A DNA stretch of 43,232 nucleotides, from IMG/VR virus record IMGVR_UViG_3300036851_000755, positions 1 through 43,232 of that record; one strand, 5' to 3'. A model generated the notes under the pieces. It searched no databases. It worked only from the letters and a program-made list of their open reading frames with translations, and was not told where the DNA came from. The translations under genes and the position numbers were made by a program. This document shows positions 1 to 7,750 of this stretch, in pieces. The number at the start of each line of letters is the position of its first letter. Positions within the stretch are counted from its first letter, which is position 1. Source of the stretch: a virus.

Positions 1-709
1 GAAGGACCACTGCTGGCTTTCGTACAAGTGCTCGAACAGCGGGTTTTGTATCGGCGATGAGAAGTTGCCTGGCGCGGACGACGGCGACGCCTGCACCAAC
101 GACACATGCAATGGGAACGATTGGGACCACATCCCGTACTCGGACAGTGAACTCGATGACAGCAACCCCTGCACCATGGACTCATGCGACCCACAGGTCG
201 GGCCAACGCACGAGATAATTTCTCCGTGCCCCGAAAAATGCGAAGGTGCGCTCACATTTGCTGGGTATGTATTAGACGTGCCACCTAAATGGGGAATGCA
301 CCCGTTGGCCAACGGCAAGACCGGATACGAGGCGGGGGTCGAAATCTGCCAGTCAGTTGGAGGGACCCATCCGTGCGAATATCTGGAGATCAAGAAGGCC
401 GAAGCGGCACAGGAGACCAATTTCCTCCTTATTAACCCACAAAACACAGTGTGGATCCATCGTACTACACAGGTTATAGACTTCGAAATCAACCATGCGT
501 ATGTGGCTGGCCCCGCTAGCAGGTGCAACGACTGGGAGTATTTGCAAGAGGCTGGCGATCCATCGATTGCCGACGGCGAATACTACGACCCGAAATTGAA
601 GATCTATCACCTCGACTGGGACACCACCGTGCCTGGTCCAGTACACCATCCTTGCAAATATGCGACACCGCGCGCGCTCCCTTGTTGCTACGACGCGTGC
701 GTGCCGTAG
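1..709 (+). CDS. Cysteine-rich repeat protein, 5' end outside window
   Basis: The reading frame is open from base 2 and has no stop upstream of the TTG at 65, so the gene begins to the left of the window and this is its C-terminal part. It carries two Asp-Asp-x-(Asn/Asp)-x-Cys-Thr repeats (DDGDACTNDTC and DDSNPCTMDSC), a type frequent in secreted myxobacterial proteins. After these comes a roughly 150-residue domain with spaced cysteines (SPCPEKC, EICQSVGGTHPC, PCKYATPRALPCCYDAC), probably disulphide-bonded and extracellular; a lectin-like fold is possible but unproven. A+T content is clearly higher than in the phage genes to the right, suggesting a different origin. Reality of the gene is fairly sure; the function is unknown. 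Confidence 0.7.
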   Translation, partial: KDHCWLSYKCSNSGFCIGDEKLPGADDGDACTNDTCNGNDWDHIPYSDSELDDSNPCTMDSCDPQVGPTHEIISPCPEKCEGALTFAGYVLDVPPKWGMHPLANGKTGYEAGVEICQSVGGTHPCEYLEIKKAEAAQETNFLLINPQNTVWIHRTTQVIDFEINHAYVAGPASRCNDWEYLQEAGDPSIADGEYYDPKLKIYHLDWDTTVPGPVHHPCKYATPRALPCCYDACVP

Positions 710-759
710 GCGACTGCCTGCGATATCGCATCGACGCCGACGCGTCTTATCGACGTGGA

Positions 760-1011
760 TCACTCGAACAAGCACGTGCCTTCGCGACACACACCGCGGA
801 ACAGATCGCCATCGCCGAGGTCGACACAGCAGGCGTTGCCCTCCTGGGCGCCAGGCCACACGCCCTGACAGTACGAGGCGTGCGTCCGGCAAATGCAGAA
901 CTCCACGGTGGTGTCGTCCTGTCCGACCGTGGCGTGTTCGCACGCTGTCTCCCTCTCGTTCGAGTCGACGCAGCCCATCAAGAGGGCAACCAGCAATGCT
1001 ATTGCAACCAT
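760..1011 (-). CDS. Small cysteine-rich lipoprotein
   Basis: An 83-residue protein with a short hydrophobic N-terminus ending in the lipobox LLMGC (Cys14), so it is probably cleaved by signal peptidase II and lipid-anchored. The mature part is acidic and holds about nine further cysteines (CEH, CICRTHASYC, ACCVDL, GVCREGTC), consistent with a disulphide-stabilised surface domain. It is transcribed divergently from the lipoprotein gene starting at 1156 and convergently with the cysteine-rich gene ending at 709. The function is unknown. It could be a host surface protein or a lipoprotein carried by the phage. Confidence 0.65.
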   Translation of the reverse strand: MVAIALLVALLMGCVDSNERETACEHATVGQDDTTVEFCICRTHASYCQGVWPGAQEGNACCVDLGDGDLFRGVCREGTCLFE

Positions 1012-1096
1012 ATAAATCTCTGAGCGACGGTACCCTGGACGGGCGTTCGCCGCTGTGAGTCAGTACGTGGCATGTGTCCACGTGCGAACGTTCAAC

Positions 1097-1124
1097 TTGC
1101 CGGACCTCCGGCCGACCTTATACG
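1097..1124 (+). promoter_or_regulatory. Candidate sigma70-type promoter for the 1156 lipoprotein gene
   Basis: In the 144-bp divergent spacer there is a TTGCCG (-35-like) at 1097-1102 and a TATACG (-10-like) at 1119-1124 separated by 16 bp. This predicts a start near 1131, ahead of the GGAGAAGG ribosome site and the ATG at 1156. It is a motif match only. Nothing comparably clear was seen for the opposite-strand gene. Confidence 0.35.
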
Positions 1125-1155
1125 TTCCGGCCCGTCGGGGAGAAGGATGGTGGAT

Positions 1156-1575
1156 ATGCGTATTCCAGTAGCAGTATGTTGGTTCGTCAGTCTGTTTGCG
1201 TGCGCGGTCGGGTGTGGCGGCGAGGGCCCGCCGGTATCCTGCGACGAGACCGAGGCCGGGTGCGGCAGCACCGACAGCACGAGTCCCGATTTTGAGTGCG
1301 ATGGCAAGGTTTGCATCTATGAAAACGTCGCGGGCCCCTGCGTTGCCGAGTGGGAATGCGCCGATATAAGTGGGCTCGAAAACCAGTGTAAAGCCGTTGA
1401 GCTGAAGCCTGGTCAGGACGATCACGATAAGTGTACCGAGGATTTGTGCGACTTCGATACGGGGAAGTGGCGCCATCGCAAGTTCACCGAAGCGGAGATA
1501 GACGATGGTGACGCCTGCACCATCGATGAGTGCACTCCGGTTGAAGGGATAGTACACACTAATACATGCGACTGA
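1156..1575 (+). CDS. Cysteine-rich lipoprotein
   Basis: A 139-residue protein. I chose the ATG at 1156 because GGAGAAGG lies 9 bp upstream and the protein then begins with a proper signal peptide ending in the lipobox AVGC (Cys20); the longer version from 1072 places about 28 polar residues before it. The mature chain is acidic and Cys-rich, with the repeat DDGDACTIDEC near the C-terminus, the same type as in the protein ending at 709. It ends only 3 bp before the end of the convergent phage fibre gene, so the boundary between cargo or host DNA and phage late genes is very tight. Probable outer-surface protein; function unknown. Confidence 0.7.
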   Translation: MRIPVAVCWFVSLFACAVGCGGEGPPVSCDETEAGCGSTDSTSPDFECDGKVCIYENVAGPCVAEWECADISGLENQCKAVELKPGQDDHDKCTEDLCDFDTGKWRHRKFTEAEIDDGDACTIDECTPVEGIVHTNTCD

Positions 1576-1578
1576 GGG

Positions 1579-2760
1579 TTAGGCGTTCTGAATTTTCCCG
1601 AGCGTTCCCTGGGCTACGCACTTGATGATGCGCATGTAGTTGCCAATGGCGGAGTATGGGTGGAACACTCGAAGACCATACCTGTAAGCTTTGTCGACCG
1701 TGACGGTCGTGTTGGTAGTCAACTCCGTCGTCTGGTTCTCTGTGTTCCAGTCACCGGTCACGTCATGAATATCCGTTGTGAGGTCCGACAGGGATGTGAA
1801 ATTGTCGGAGCCGTCTTGCCATCGGACGATTCGATAAGTCGGATAGACTGGCAACTCGCTTTCGCCGCCTCGCGTGGTGACGTCTACTCCAGTGAGCACT
1901 CCTCCGGGTGGCAAGTCACAGAACTCAACAACATGGACCTGCCCGCTTGAGGAACTTGGCCGAGTTCTCATGCACGGCGCGTCGCCTTGGTTGCTCTTCT
2001 CGACCCAGACGTCGGGGTCATCCGGTCCCACGTCTGTTCCGCCTGCGAACGTGGTGAGGGCGATGTCGAAGCTGTGGCGTGTCCAGGTTCGGGTCGTCAG
2101 TTTGGGCCAGTTGTTGGCGCTGTACGTCACCTCGCCTGTGACCGAGATACTGCCTGCCATGGCGAGCTGCCCGCCGGCCTGAAGTTGCCAGATCGATCCG
2201 CTCTTGATCTCGACGGTGGAACCACTGTTGAAGTCGATGTGCCCGCTCGCGTTCACCACGGACCCAGCATTCAGCGCGAGCTGAGCACCGCTCTGAAATG
2301 TGGCAGTCGTGCCGTTCTGGGCTGTGAGTGTCCCGGGTCCACCGCCAACGAGCGTGAGCGCGCCGAGGAGGTTGAGGAAGCTTCCGTGGTTCAGCTGGAC
2401 GATGGCGCCGCTCTCTACCTCGAGCTTCGAGGCGTGGGCTTCGACGTACAGGAGGATCGCGCCGTTGCTGCCGTTCACGCGGATCGTCGGCTTGGTGACC
2501 GCGCTCGCCGTGTCGGGGAGGAGGATCTCCGCGCCAGGGGCCACATTGATTCGGCCGCTGGCCTTGATGGTGTGGCCAGTCCCGGCAAACTCGAAGCCCG
2601 CGCCGCCGATGGTGATGAAGACGCCGGGAGCCCAGGTGCCACCCTCGCTATTGATCGCCTTGACGAGGTTGTCCCAGATCGCCTGGTACTCGTCGGGGCC
2701 CGGGACGTACGGGCCGGTGATCGTGCCAGGCCAGCCGGGCGGATAGGTGAAAGCCGCCAT
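1579..2760 (-). CDS. Tail fibre / beta-helical distal tail protein
   Basis: A 393-residue protein and the last gene of the leftward tail operon. The N-terminus (MAAFTYPPGW...) is short and Pro/Gly-rich. Roughly residues 60-210 are low-complexity Gly/Ser/Thr/Asn/Ala sequence with a repeating hydrophobic pattern (QSGAQLALNAGS, FNSGSTVEIKSGS, QAGGQLAMAGS), as expected of a right-handed parallel beta-helix in phage fibres and tailspikes. The C-terminal part (230-393) is a separate beta-rich domain that could bind the receptor. Position at the end of the Mu-like tail module agrees with a fibre. No enzymatic motif is recognised. Confidence 0.7.
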   Translation of the reverse strand: MAAFTYPPGWPGTITGPYVPGPDEYQAIWDNLVKAINSEGGTWAPGVFITIGGAGFEFAGTGHTIKASGRINVAPGAEILLPDTASAVTKPTIRVNGSNGAILLYVEAHASKLEVESGAIVQLNHGSFLNLLGALTLVGGGPGTLTAQNGTTATFQSGAQLALNAGSVVNASGHIDFNSGSTVEIKSGSIWQLQAGGQLAMAGSISVTGEVTYSANNWPKLTTRTWTRHSFDIALTTFAGGTDVGPDDPDVWVEKSNQGDAPCMRTRPSSSSGQVHVVEFCDLPPGGVLTGVDVTTRGGESELPVYPTYRIVRWQDGSDNFTSLSDLTTDIHDVTGDWNTENQTTELTTNTTVTVDKAYRYGLRVFHPYSAIGNYMRIIKCVAQGTLGKIQNA

Positions 2761-2763
2761 CGG

Positions 2764-3006
2764 TCAGGACTCCTCGCCGCACGCGCCGCGGTAGACCCCG
2801 TCGGGCCCGCGCACCGCTTCAACGGCGACGCGCGGCGCGCCGGTCGGATCGGCGGGGAACTCCCTCTCGTGGTCGCACGCCGCTGCGCCGCAGACTGCGC
2901 ACGGTGGCACGGGGACGCAGCCGACCTCAGACAGGTTGCTGGGCGCGGGCGGAATGGTGTCCGCGAGCGCGATGATCAGGGCTTCGGGCATCTGGTGCTC
3001 GTCCAT
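2764..3006 (-). CDS. Small cysteine-containing hypothetical protein
   Basis: An 80-residue protein ending 3 bp upstream of the fibre gene on the same strand. It contains the pair CAVCG...CDHE, a possible metal site, and is otherwise Pro/Val-rich. No good ribosome site precedes the ATG at 3006; the ATG at 2991 (MPEALIIALAD) is an alternative start. It is divergent from the plus-strand gene at 3054. It could be a small fibre-assembly or virion protein by position, but the sequence gives no function. Confidence 0.55.
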   Translation of the reverse strand: MDEHQMPEALIIALADTIPPAPSNLSEVGCVPVPPCAVCGAAACDHEREFPADPTGAPRVAVEAVRGPDGVYRGACGEES

Positions 3007-3053
3007 GGAGGTGAGGGGTTGCGAGGGCGCGGCGCGCGCCTCACGCTGGGCGG

Positions 3054-3398
3054 ATGGACCTGCGGATGTTTCTCGAGGGGGCGCTCGGCGCGTACGCCGG
3101 GCCCGTCGTCGACGTCGATCGGACGGTGGTGGACTTGGACGTCGAGCGAGAGCGCGACCGGCTGGACGAATGGTTGGAATATCTGCGTCGCTTTGGCGAC
3201 GAGCCGCGCGATCGGATGCTCGCTCGGTCTCAGATCCAGAAGGCAGAGCAGCGGCTTATGCAGCTTGAGGCGTCGCCGCCGAACCAGTCGGAGATCGTGA
3301 ACGTCACGACGCGCGTCGGGTGGGATGGGTGCGGCACGGCGAGCGCGCGCTACACCATCCACCGCTGGCGCTCGCCGGTCACGTCGCCGACATCGTGA
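3054..3398 (+). CDS. Plus-strand hypothetical protein inside the tail operon
   Basis: A 114-residue protein and the only convincing plus-strand gene between 1.6 and 43.2 kb. Its codons have strong G/C preference in third position and its composition is that of a real protein, with a charged, likely coiled-coil segment at about residues 30-75 (RERDRLDEWLEYLRRF, QIQKAEQRLMQLE). The opposite frame (2976-3407) is arginine-rich and is its shadow. It starts 48 bp from the divergent gene at 3006 and its last 20 bp overlap the end of the convergent gene at 3379. GGGCGG just before the ATG is a weak ribosome site. It resembles an inserted independently transcribed cargo (moron-type) gene; function unknown. 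Confidence 0.55.
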   Translation: MDLRMFLEGALGAYAGPVVDVDRTVVDLDVERERDRLDEWLEYLRRFGDEPRDRMLARSQIQKAEQRLMQLEASPPNQSEIVNVTTRVGWDGCGTASARYTIHRWRSPVTSPTS

Positions 3399-4386
3399 TG
3401 ATGCCAAGGGGGTTGCGGCCGATCACGCCGAGCGCTGGGTCGCCGCCGATCGTCCACGGCCCGACCTGCGCCGAGCCGCTCAACCCGCAGATGTCCCACG
3501 TCGTGACGATCGGGAGGACCTTGCCGAGCATCACGTGAAGCTGGTTTCGCAAGATCGGGTCGCTGATGGCGCTCGCCACGAGTCCCACGATCACGTGACG
3601 CTGGGTGCTCGTCCACGCCGGGAAAGGCAGGCGCGCCGCCCAGCAGCCAGGCTCGTGCGGATTGTCGAACGTGGCCGTGAAGGTCGGCGTGTCGCCGTCG
3701 AGCCCGAGAGTAGCTATCGTCACCACCTCGGCCCGGTGGAGGATCTCTGGCTCCACGACGAGGGGCTCTCCCACCGTGAGTGAGTGATCCTCGTCGGGGA
3801 GGATCTTCGGGTCGATCGCCTCGTAGGCCACCGTCTGCGGAGCGCCGAGCCCGTCGATGATCACCGGCGTGATCCGGATGAGCTTGCGGTCTCTCTCGGC
3901 GTCCTGGAGGAGCTGAGGCTGATCTCCGAGCTCCGCCGGCCATACCGCCACCTCGTCAGGGGTCGCCACGTGCAAGCCGCCGTTCTTGTCGCCCAGGAGC
4001 TCGCGGAGCTGCTGCTCGAGCTCCTGTCGGGTGCAGCCGCGCGCTGCCCGCTTCGCTCGAGCCAGTGCCTCGCGCCGGTCCACGAGGGTGTCGTCGCCGC
4101 CGGGGGTGACGTCGTACTCCTCCTCGAAGTCGTCGAGCAGGTAATACGCCCCGTCGGCGAAGCGCTCGCCGTCGACGTGCTGATCGGCGCGGGCGACGCG
4201 CGCGAGCACGATCGCCATTGCGAAGGAGATCATGTCCACGAGCGAGCCAGGCTCGGTAGAGAACCCGCCGCGCTCGGCGCCGTGCTTCGAGAAGAGCGCG
4301 AGCGCGGTCTCGTGCAGGCCTTCGGCGATGGGCTTGCCGGCGCGGTACTCGTAGAGCCCGGGAGGGGTGTAGAGAGAGCGCTTCAT
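3379..4386 (-). CDS. Tail-end structural protein (post-baseplate)
   Basis: A 335-residue acidic protein lying two genes downstream of the J-like baseplate gene, where Mu-like phages carry gp48-like and fibre genes. The N-terminal half is helical (residues 20-130, with a run of Arg/Glu/Leu around RQELEQQLRELLGDK). The C-terminal half looks beta-rich (TFTATFDNPHEPGCW, QVGPWTIGGDPALGV). It begins 3 bp after the preceding gene stops, so it is cotranscribed. I do not recognise a defined family; tail fibre connector or fibre-assembly roles are both possible. Confidence 0.6.
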   Translation of the reverse strand: MKRSLYTPPGLYEYRAGKPIAEGLHETALALFSKHGAERGGFSTEPGSLVDMISFAMAIVLARVARADQHVDGERFADGAYYLLDDFEEEYDVTPGGDDTLVDRREALARAKRAARGCTRQELEQQLRELLGDKNGGLHVATPDEVAVWPAELGDQPQLLQDAERDRKLIRITPVIIDGLGAPQTVAYEAIDPKILPDEDHSLTVGEPLVVEPEILHRAEVVTIATLGLDGDTPTFTATFDNPHEPGCWAARLPFPAWTSTQRHVIVGLVASAISDPILRNQLHVMLGKVLPIVTTWDICGLSGSAQVGPWTIGGDPALGVIGRNPLGIITMSAT

Positions 4387-4389
4387 GAG

Positions 4390-4899
4390 CTACGAGCCGA
4401 AGAACTCGATCTCGAAATTGATGTCCGCGGGCGTCTGGTTGAGCAGCATCAGGGTGACGTTTACCTGGTTCACGCCCGCGCTCGCCCACCCGAAACCGGG
4501 CCCGTCCGGGATCGTCATGCGCGGCTTGCCGACGAGCGGCGGCAGCACGCCGGCGTTCCAGGAGATGATCACGTCGCCGGTGCCGCCGCTGTTGTCGAGC
4601 GCGAACATGTCGGCAGCGACCAGCGTGCCCATCGAGGCGACGCGCGCGATCACGTATTTCATCTCGATGGCATCGAACTCGACGGAGAGTCGACACGTGC
4701 CCGCCATGCGAACGAGACCGGCGAGCGTGTACGTCTGCACGATCGTCATGTCGGCGTCCTCCTCCGCGCCCTTCTGGGGCGGTGGGTCGCCGTTCTTCAT
4801 CTGCACGCCGCCGAGGTCGATCTCGTCCGGCACGCGCGGGCCGCCATCCTCGATCGTGAGGTCGTAGGTATATTTGCCGTCGAGGGCGCCGCCTGCCAT
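4390..4899 (-). CDS. Tail-end structural protein, beta-rich
   Basis: A 169-residue protein just downstream of the J-like baseplate gene (17-bp gap) and 3 bp before the 335-aa gene. It is acidic and beta-rich, with alternating hydrophobic strands (YTYDLTIEDGG, TYTLAGLVRMAGTCRLSVEFDAIEM, VTLMLLNQTPADINFEIEFFG). The position corresponds to the baseplate-to-fibre part of Mu-like phages. No family is recognised; a small virion or fibre-attachment protein is the simplest guess. Confidence 0.6.
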   Translation of the reverse strand: MAGGALDGKYTYDLTIEDGGPRVPDEIDLGGVQMKNGDPPPQKGAEEDADMTIVQTYTLAGLVRMAGTCRLSVEFDAIEMKYVIARVASMGTLVAADMFALDNSGGTGDVIISWNAGVLPPLVGKPRMTIPDGPGFGWASAGVNQVNVTLMLLNQTPADINFEIEFFGS

Positions 4900-4916
4900 G
4901 GTCCTTGATCCTTCGG

Positions 4917-6458
4917 TCAGCTCTGGGGGAAGACGGCGAGGTCGGTGAGCTGCTGGAGATAGACGTGGACGCCCGGGACGCCGACCGTCGTCGCGCGCGG
5001 CGTATCGGGCAAGAGCACCTCGGCGTCCGCCAGCACGCCGCTCGCCTTCGCCGCGTTGACGGTATCGACGTTGGTGAGTTCACTCGGCCACGAGCTCGGC
5101 GACGGTGGCCAGCGCCTCCGCCGGCCGCCCGGATCGGGCAAGCTCGCGAACATCTCACCCGGGCCGAGCGAGCGCGTGTACGCGAGCATCGCCGCTGGCA
5201 GCCGCAGCAGGCTCGGCGACCACGGCGACACGAGCGCGCCCACGACCGGCACGAAGCTGTCGCTCGCGCCGAGCGCGTCGGTGAAGGTGAGGTCGTACAG
5301 CTGACCTGGTGTGACCGTCGTGATCAGCGAGATGCGCTTGCGCTTGAAGCTCTTGGTCACGATGTCGAAGAGGGCGATCGTCTGCCCAACCACGGGCGCC
5401 GCGCTCAGCGTGCCCATCGTCGCCACGCGCATGCTGAGCGAGTCGTACACGACCGAGACCTTGAGGGGGTCTGCGTCGACGTACCCCGGCCATGGGTCGC
5501 CATCGGCCCAGCCGCGCGCGCTCGCGAGCCATGTCACGCCTACGATGATCTTCAGCTCCTGCGTCAGGATGGTCGGGACGGTGATCGACCAGTCGAGGGG
5601 GAAGGCGCTCCGCAGGTTCGCCTCGACCAGACCGCGCTGGACGCTGTTCGGGATACGCGACGAGACCGCGTCCGGCCGGAGCGTGAAGGCCACGCTGCTC
5701 GTCCCCGGCCCCATCCACGCGTCGTACGTGAACGCCTTTTCGACCGGCACGCCGGCCGTGCGCTGCGCTACCTGCACCACCTGCGCGGCGTTGCCGGCGG
5801 CCTTGGGATTGCTCTGCGCTTCGATGATCCGCGTCTGAAGCTCGACGTCGGTCTCCCCCTCGCGGCCGCCGATGAGCCCGACGAGTACGCCCGTCCCATC
5901 GTTCTGTGGCAGAACTGTCGCCGTGAGCGAGCATCCTGGCGGCTGGGATTCGAACTGAAGCTCCTCGCCATAGTTCAGGTTCGTCGCTGGACCGGTGCTG
6001 ATCCCGATGATCTGGATCGAGTCGCCGTCCTGGTAGGTCTTGTCTTCGACGACCCGGAAGCGCTGGGAGGTGGGCTTGTGGATGAGCGTGGTGCTCGCAT
6101 CCATCGGCGCGCCGCCCACCTCGATCTTTGTCGCCTCCATGAAGCCAGACCCGCCGGTCGCCGGGAGCCGCTCTCCCTCCACGTCGCCGAGCTTCTCCTT
6201 CGCGAGCCGGTCGAGTCGTGCACCGAAGTTGTTCTTGACGAGGAACGTCGGTGCAATGGCCGCCTCATTGGCGTAATGCGGCATCGCCATGTCGCCGAAC
6301 ACCTCCGCGATAATCGCGGGGAACGACGTGGGGCTGATGTCGACGGTCTTCGTGGGGTCGACGGACATCTGGCGCACGACGAACGAATTCTTGCCGTCGG
6401 CGACGACCTTGTCGCGCGTCGGCGTGTAGAACTCGCCGGGGATGTCGTCACTGGCCAT
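4917..6458 (-). CDS. Baseplate J-like protein (Mu gp47 type)
   Basis: A 513-residue protein matching the layout of the baseplate J / Mu gp47 family, which forms the wedge of the contractile-tail baseplate. Visible hallmarks are the N-terminal region with Asn/Ala-rich helices, the central stretch GREGETDVELQTRIIEAQ followed by NPKAAGNAAQVVQVAQ (the typical 'E(T/S)D..L..R....' then 'G...Y..WA' region of J proteins), and a C-terminal VDTVNAAKASGVLADAE segment. It follows the gp46-like gene with 1 bp between them, the conserved gp46-gp47 order. Length is slightly greater than Mu gp47. Confidence 0.85.
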   Translation of the reverse strand: MASDDIPGEFYTPTRDKVVADGKNSFVVRQMSVDPTKTVDISPTSFPAIIAEVFGDMAMPHYANEAAIAPTFLVKNNFGARLDRLAKEKLGDVEGERLPATGGSGFMEATKIEVGGAPMDASTTLIHKPTSQRFRVVEDKTYQDGDSIQIIGISTGPATNLNYGEELQFESQPPGCSLTATVLPQNDGTGVLVGLIGGREGETDVELQTRIIEAQSNPKAAGNAAQVVQVAQRTAGVPVEKAFTYDAWMGPGTSSVAFTLRPDAVSSRIPNSVQRGLVEANLRSAFPLDWSITVPTILTQELKIIVGVTWLASARGWADGDPWPGYVDADPLKVSVVYDSLSMRVATMGTLSAAPVVGQTIALFDIVTKSFKRKRISLITTVTPGQLYDLTFTDALGASDSFVPVVGALVSPWSPSLLRLPAAMLAYTRSLGPGEMFASLPDPGGRRRRWPPSPSSWPSELTNVDTVNAAKASGVLADAEVLLPDTPRATTVGVPGVHVYLQQLTDLAVFPQS

Positions 6459-6459
6459 G

Positions 6460-6921
6460 TCAGTTGATCACGCTGGTGCGGTTGCGATCCCGGTCTGGCG
6501 CACGCCGGTTCTTGTAGACGACCTCGATGTGCGCGCGCCATGGGTTGGAGGCGTACGCGACGACCGAGACCAGGATGACATCGCCGGCGGCGATGAGATC
6601 GGCGAGCGCGACGTTCACGCGCTGCGTGGCGTCGTCCGTCATCGCCTCGCGCGAAGCGATCTGGATTTCGCGCAGGGTGCCTCCCACGCCAGGTGCTGAC
6701 GCGGACGAACCGAGCGCCAGGGCAAGCTGAAGTTCGACCTTTTGGTCGACCGGATGGATCTCGACGTAGCGGCCCGCATCGTCCTTCGGGAAGTCCATGA
6801 TGGCTGGGTCGAAGAAGAGCGCGTGCGGCGGACGCGCCGCGGGCGGCGAGATATCGGCGGAGAGAGGGTCGATGCCGGCCTCGCCGGCACCCGCTTCGCC
6901 CCAGCCAGCTTCGCCGCTCAC
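6460..6921 (-). CDS. Mu gp46-like baseplate protein (gp25/W type)
   Basis: A 153-residue protein starting at GTG 6921, whose GTGA overlaps the stop of the upstream small gene by 4 bp. The body (AIMDFPKDDAGRYVEIHPVDQKVELQLALALGS in several pieces, then REIQIASREAMTDDATQRV and VNVALADLIAAGDVILVSV) has the arrangement of the Mu gp46 / P2 W / T4 gp25 family, which forms the inner baseplate ring that starts sheath assembly. The gene order spike-small gene-gp46-J agrees. The first 30 residues (Gly/Ala/Glu-rich repeats of GEAG) are probably disordered. Confidence 0.75.
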   Translation of the reverse strand: MSGEAGWGEAGAGEAGIDPLSADISPPAARPPHALFFDPAIMDFPKDDAGRYVEIHPVDQKVELQLALALGSSASAPGVGGTLREIQIASREAMTDDATQRVNVALADLIAAGDVILVSVVAYASNPWRAHIEVVYKNRRAPDRDRNRTSVIN

Positions 6922-7130
6922 GGCTTCTGAGTCGTCCCCTCGAACACCACCTTGCCGTCCAGGCTCAAGGTGAACGGACTCGACGGCGGAGGGTGTTGGC
7001 GGAACAGATCGGCGAACGTCACTCCCGGCTTCAGGTTGATGGTGTACTCCCGCACGCGTGGGAGTGGATCGAGCCAGTGCGCAATGCGGCGCAGCCATGC
7101 GGCGACGAGGTTCTTCATGATGTCTCTCAT
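6918..7130 (-). CDS. Small tail protein between spike and gp46-like genes
   Basis: A 70-residue protein starting at ATG 7130, which overlaps the stop of the spike gene by 4 bp. The N-terminal helix (NLVAAWLRRIAHWLDPL) is amphipathic and the C-terminus is short beta sequence (PFTLSLDGKVVFEGTTQ). A start at 7118 (MKNLVAAW) is possible. Its overlaps on both sides indicate a cotranslated small virion component, perhaps a tip or baseplate plug protein. No family is recognised. Confidence 0.6.
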   Translation of the reverse strand: MRDIMKNLVAAWLRRIAHWLDPLPRVREYTINLKPGVTFADLFRQHPPPSSPFTLSLDGKVVFEGTTQKP

Positions 7131-7750
7131 ATCCCCTTGGCCTTCGCGGCCGTGTAGCCAGCGAGCGCTGGCACCGTCTGCCCAAGCGTTCCGAGCGCGG
7201 ACACCACCGCCGACGCCCACGTCGCAATCGTCCCTTTCTCAACCACTAGCGGGAATGCGCCTGCATCGTCGCCGAGGTACACCGCGTCTGGTTTCACCAC
7301 GAGCTTCGTGCCCGATCGGTGCGTGATCGTCACGTCGCCGGTGGTCGGGTTGAGCTCCACCGTGGTGTCGCCGTTTGCCGTGTTGCAGGTGATCCGGATC
7401 GTCCCCTCGGGGGCGGCGCCACCGGCGCCGAAAATGACCACGTGCGGCGTCTTGCTCCCGCTCTGCTCGATGCAGCCGTAGATGCCCGCGCCGCCCTCGC
7501 CGGTGTCTGGCAGCAGGTCCTCGTAACGCGGGTCCGTTGTCGCGATGACGAAACCCTCGGGCCCATCGCGCAGCACGATGCTGGTCGCGGCGCCTGCGCT
7601 CGTCGGCCCGCGCGGCCGCCCGCAGAGGCCGAAGGGCGGGATGCTCTCATACGAGTCCCCGGTCCCCTTCTCGCCCCATGGCTTGGGCTGGAGGAAGACA
7701 AAGCCGTCGCGCCGTTCGACCAGCGTCAGCGGGAGAAGGTCCACGTTCAT
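7127..7750 (-). CDS. Baseplate assembly/spike protein (Mu gp45 / gpV-like)
   Basis: A 207-residue protein with start ATG 7750 overlapping the hub gene stop by 4 bp. After an N-terminal OB-like region it contains the beta-helix segment typical of gpV/gp45 spikes: alternating short strands with Gly/Asp/Thr turns (GTIRITCNTANGDTTVEL, TGDVTITHRSGTKLVV, DAVYLGDDAGAFPLVV) and a C-terminal Ala-rich helix. These proteins form the trimeric membrane-piercing needle below the baseplate hub. The order gp44-like, gp45-like, gp46-like, gp47-like is preserved. Confidence 0.8.
   Translation of the reverse strand: MNVDLLPLTLVERRDGFVFLQPKPWGEKGTGDSYESIPPFGLCGRPRGPTSAGAATSIVLRDGPEGFVIATTDPRYEDLLPDTGEGGAGIYGCIEQSGSKTPHVVIFGAGGAAPEGTIRITCNTANGDTTVELNPTTGDVTITHRSGTKLVVKPDAVYLGDDAGAFPLVVEKGTIATWASAVVSALGTLGQTVPALAGYTAAKAKGI

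Noticed and set aside
1987-3300. Long plus-strand open frame opposite the fibre gene
   Set aside because: Arg/Gly/Asp-rich shadow composition produced by G+C bias; the minus-strand frame gives a coherent beta-helical protein.
2976-3407. 143-codon minus-strand frame opposite the plus-strand gene at 3054
   Set aside because: Its first codon positions coincide with the G/C-biased third positions of the plus frame, the usual sign of a shadow.
5938-5962. T-arm-like sequence (TTCGAATCCC on the minus strand)
   Set aside because: Falls in the middle of the J-like gene codons (ELQFESQPPG) with no acceptor, D or anticodon arms around it.
4905-6467. 520-codon plus-strand frame opposite the J-like gene
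   Set aside because: Mirror frame of a confidently identified baseplate gene; full of Arg, His and Asp with no domain pattern.
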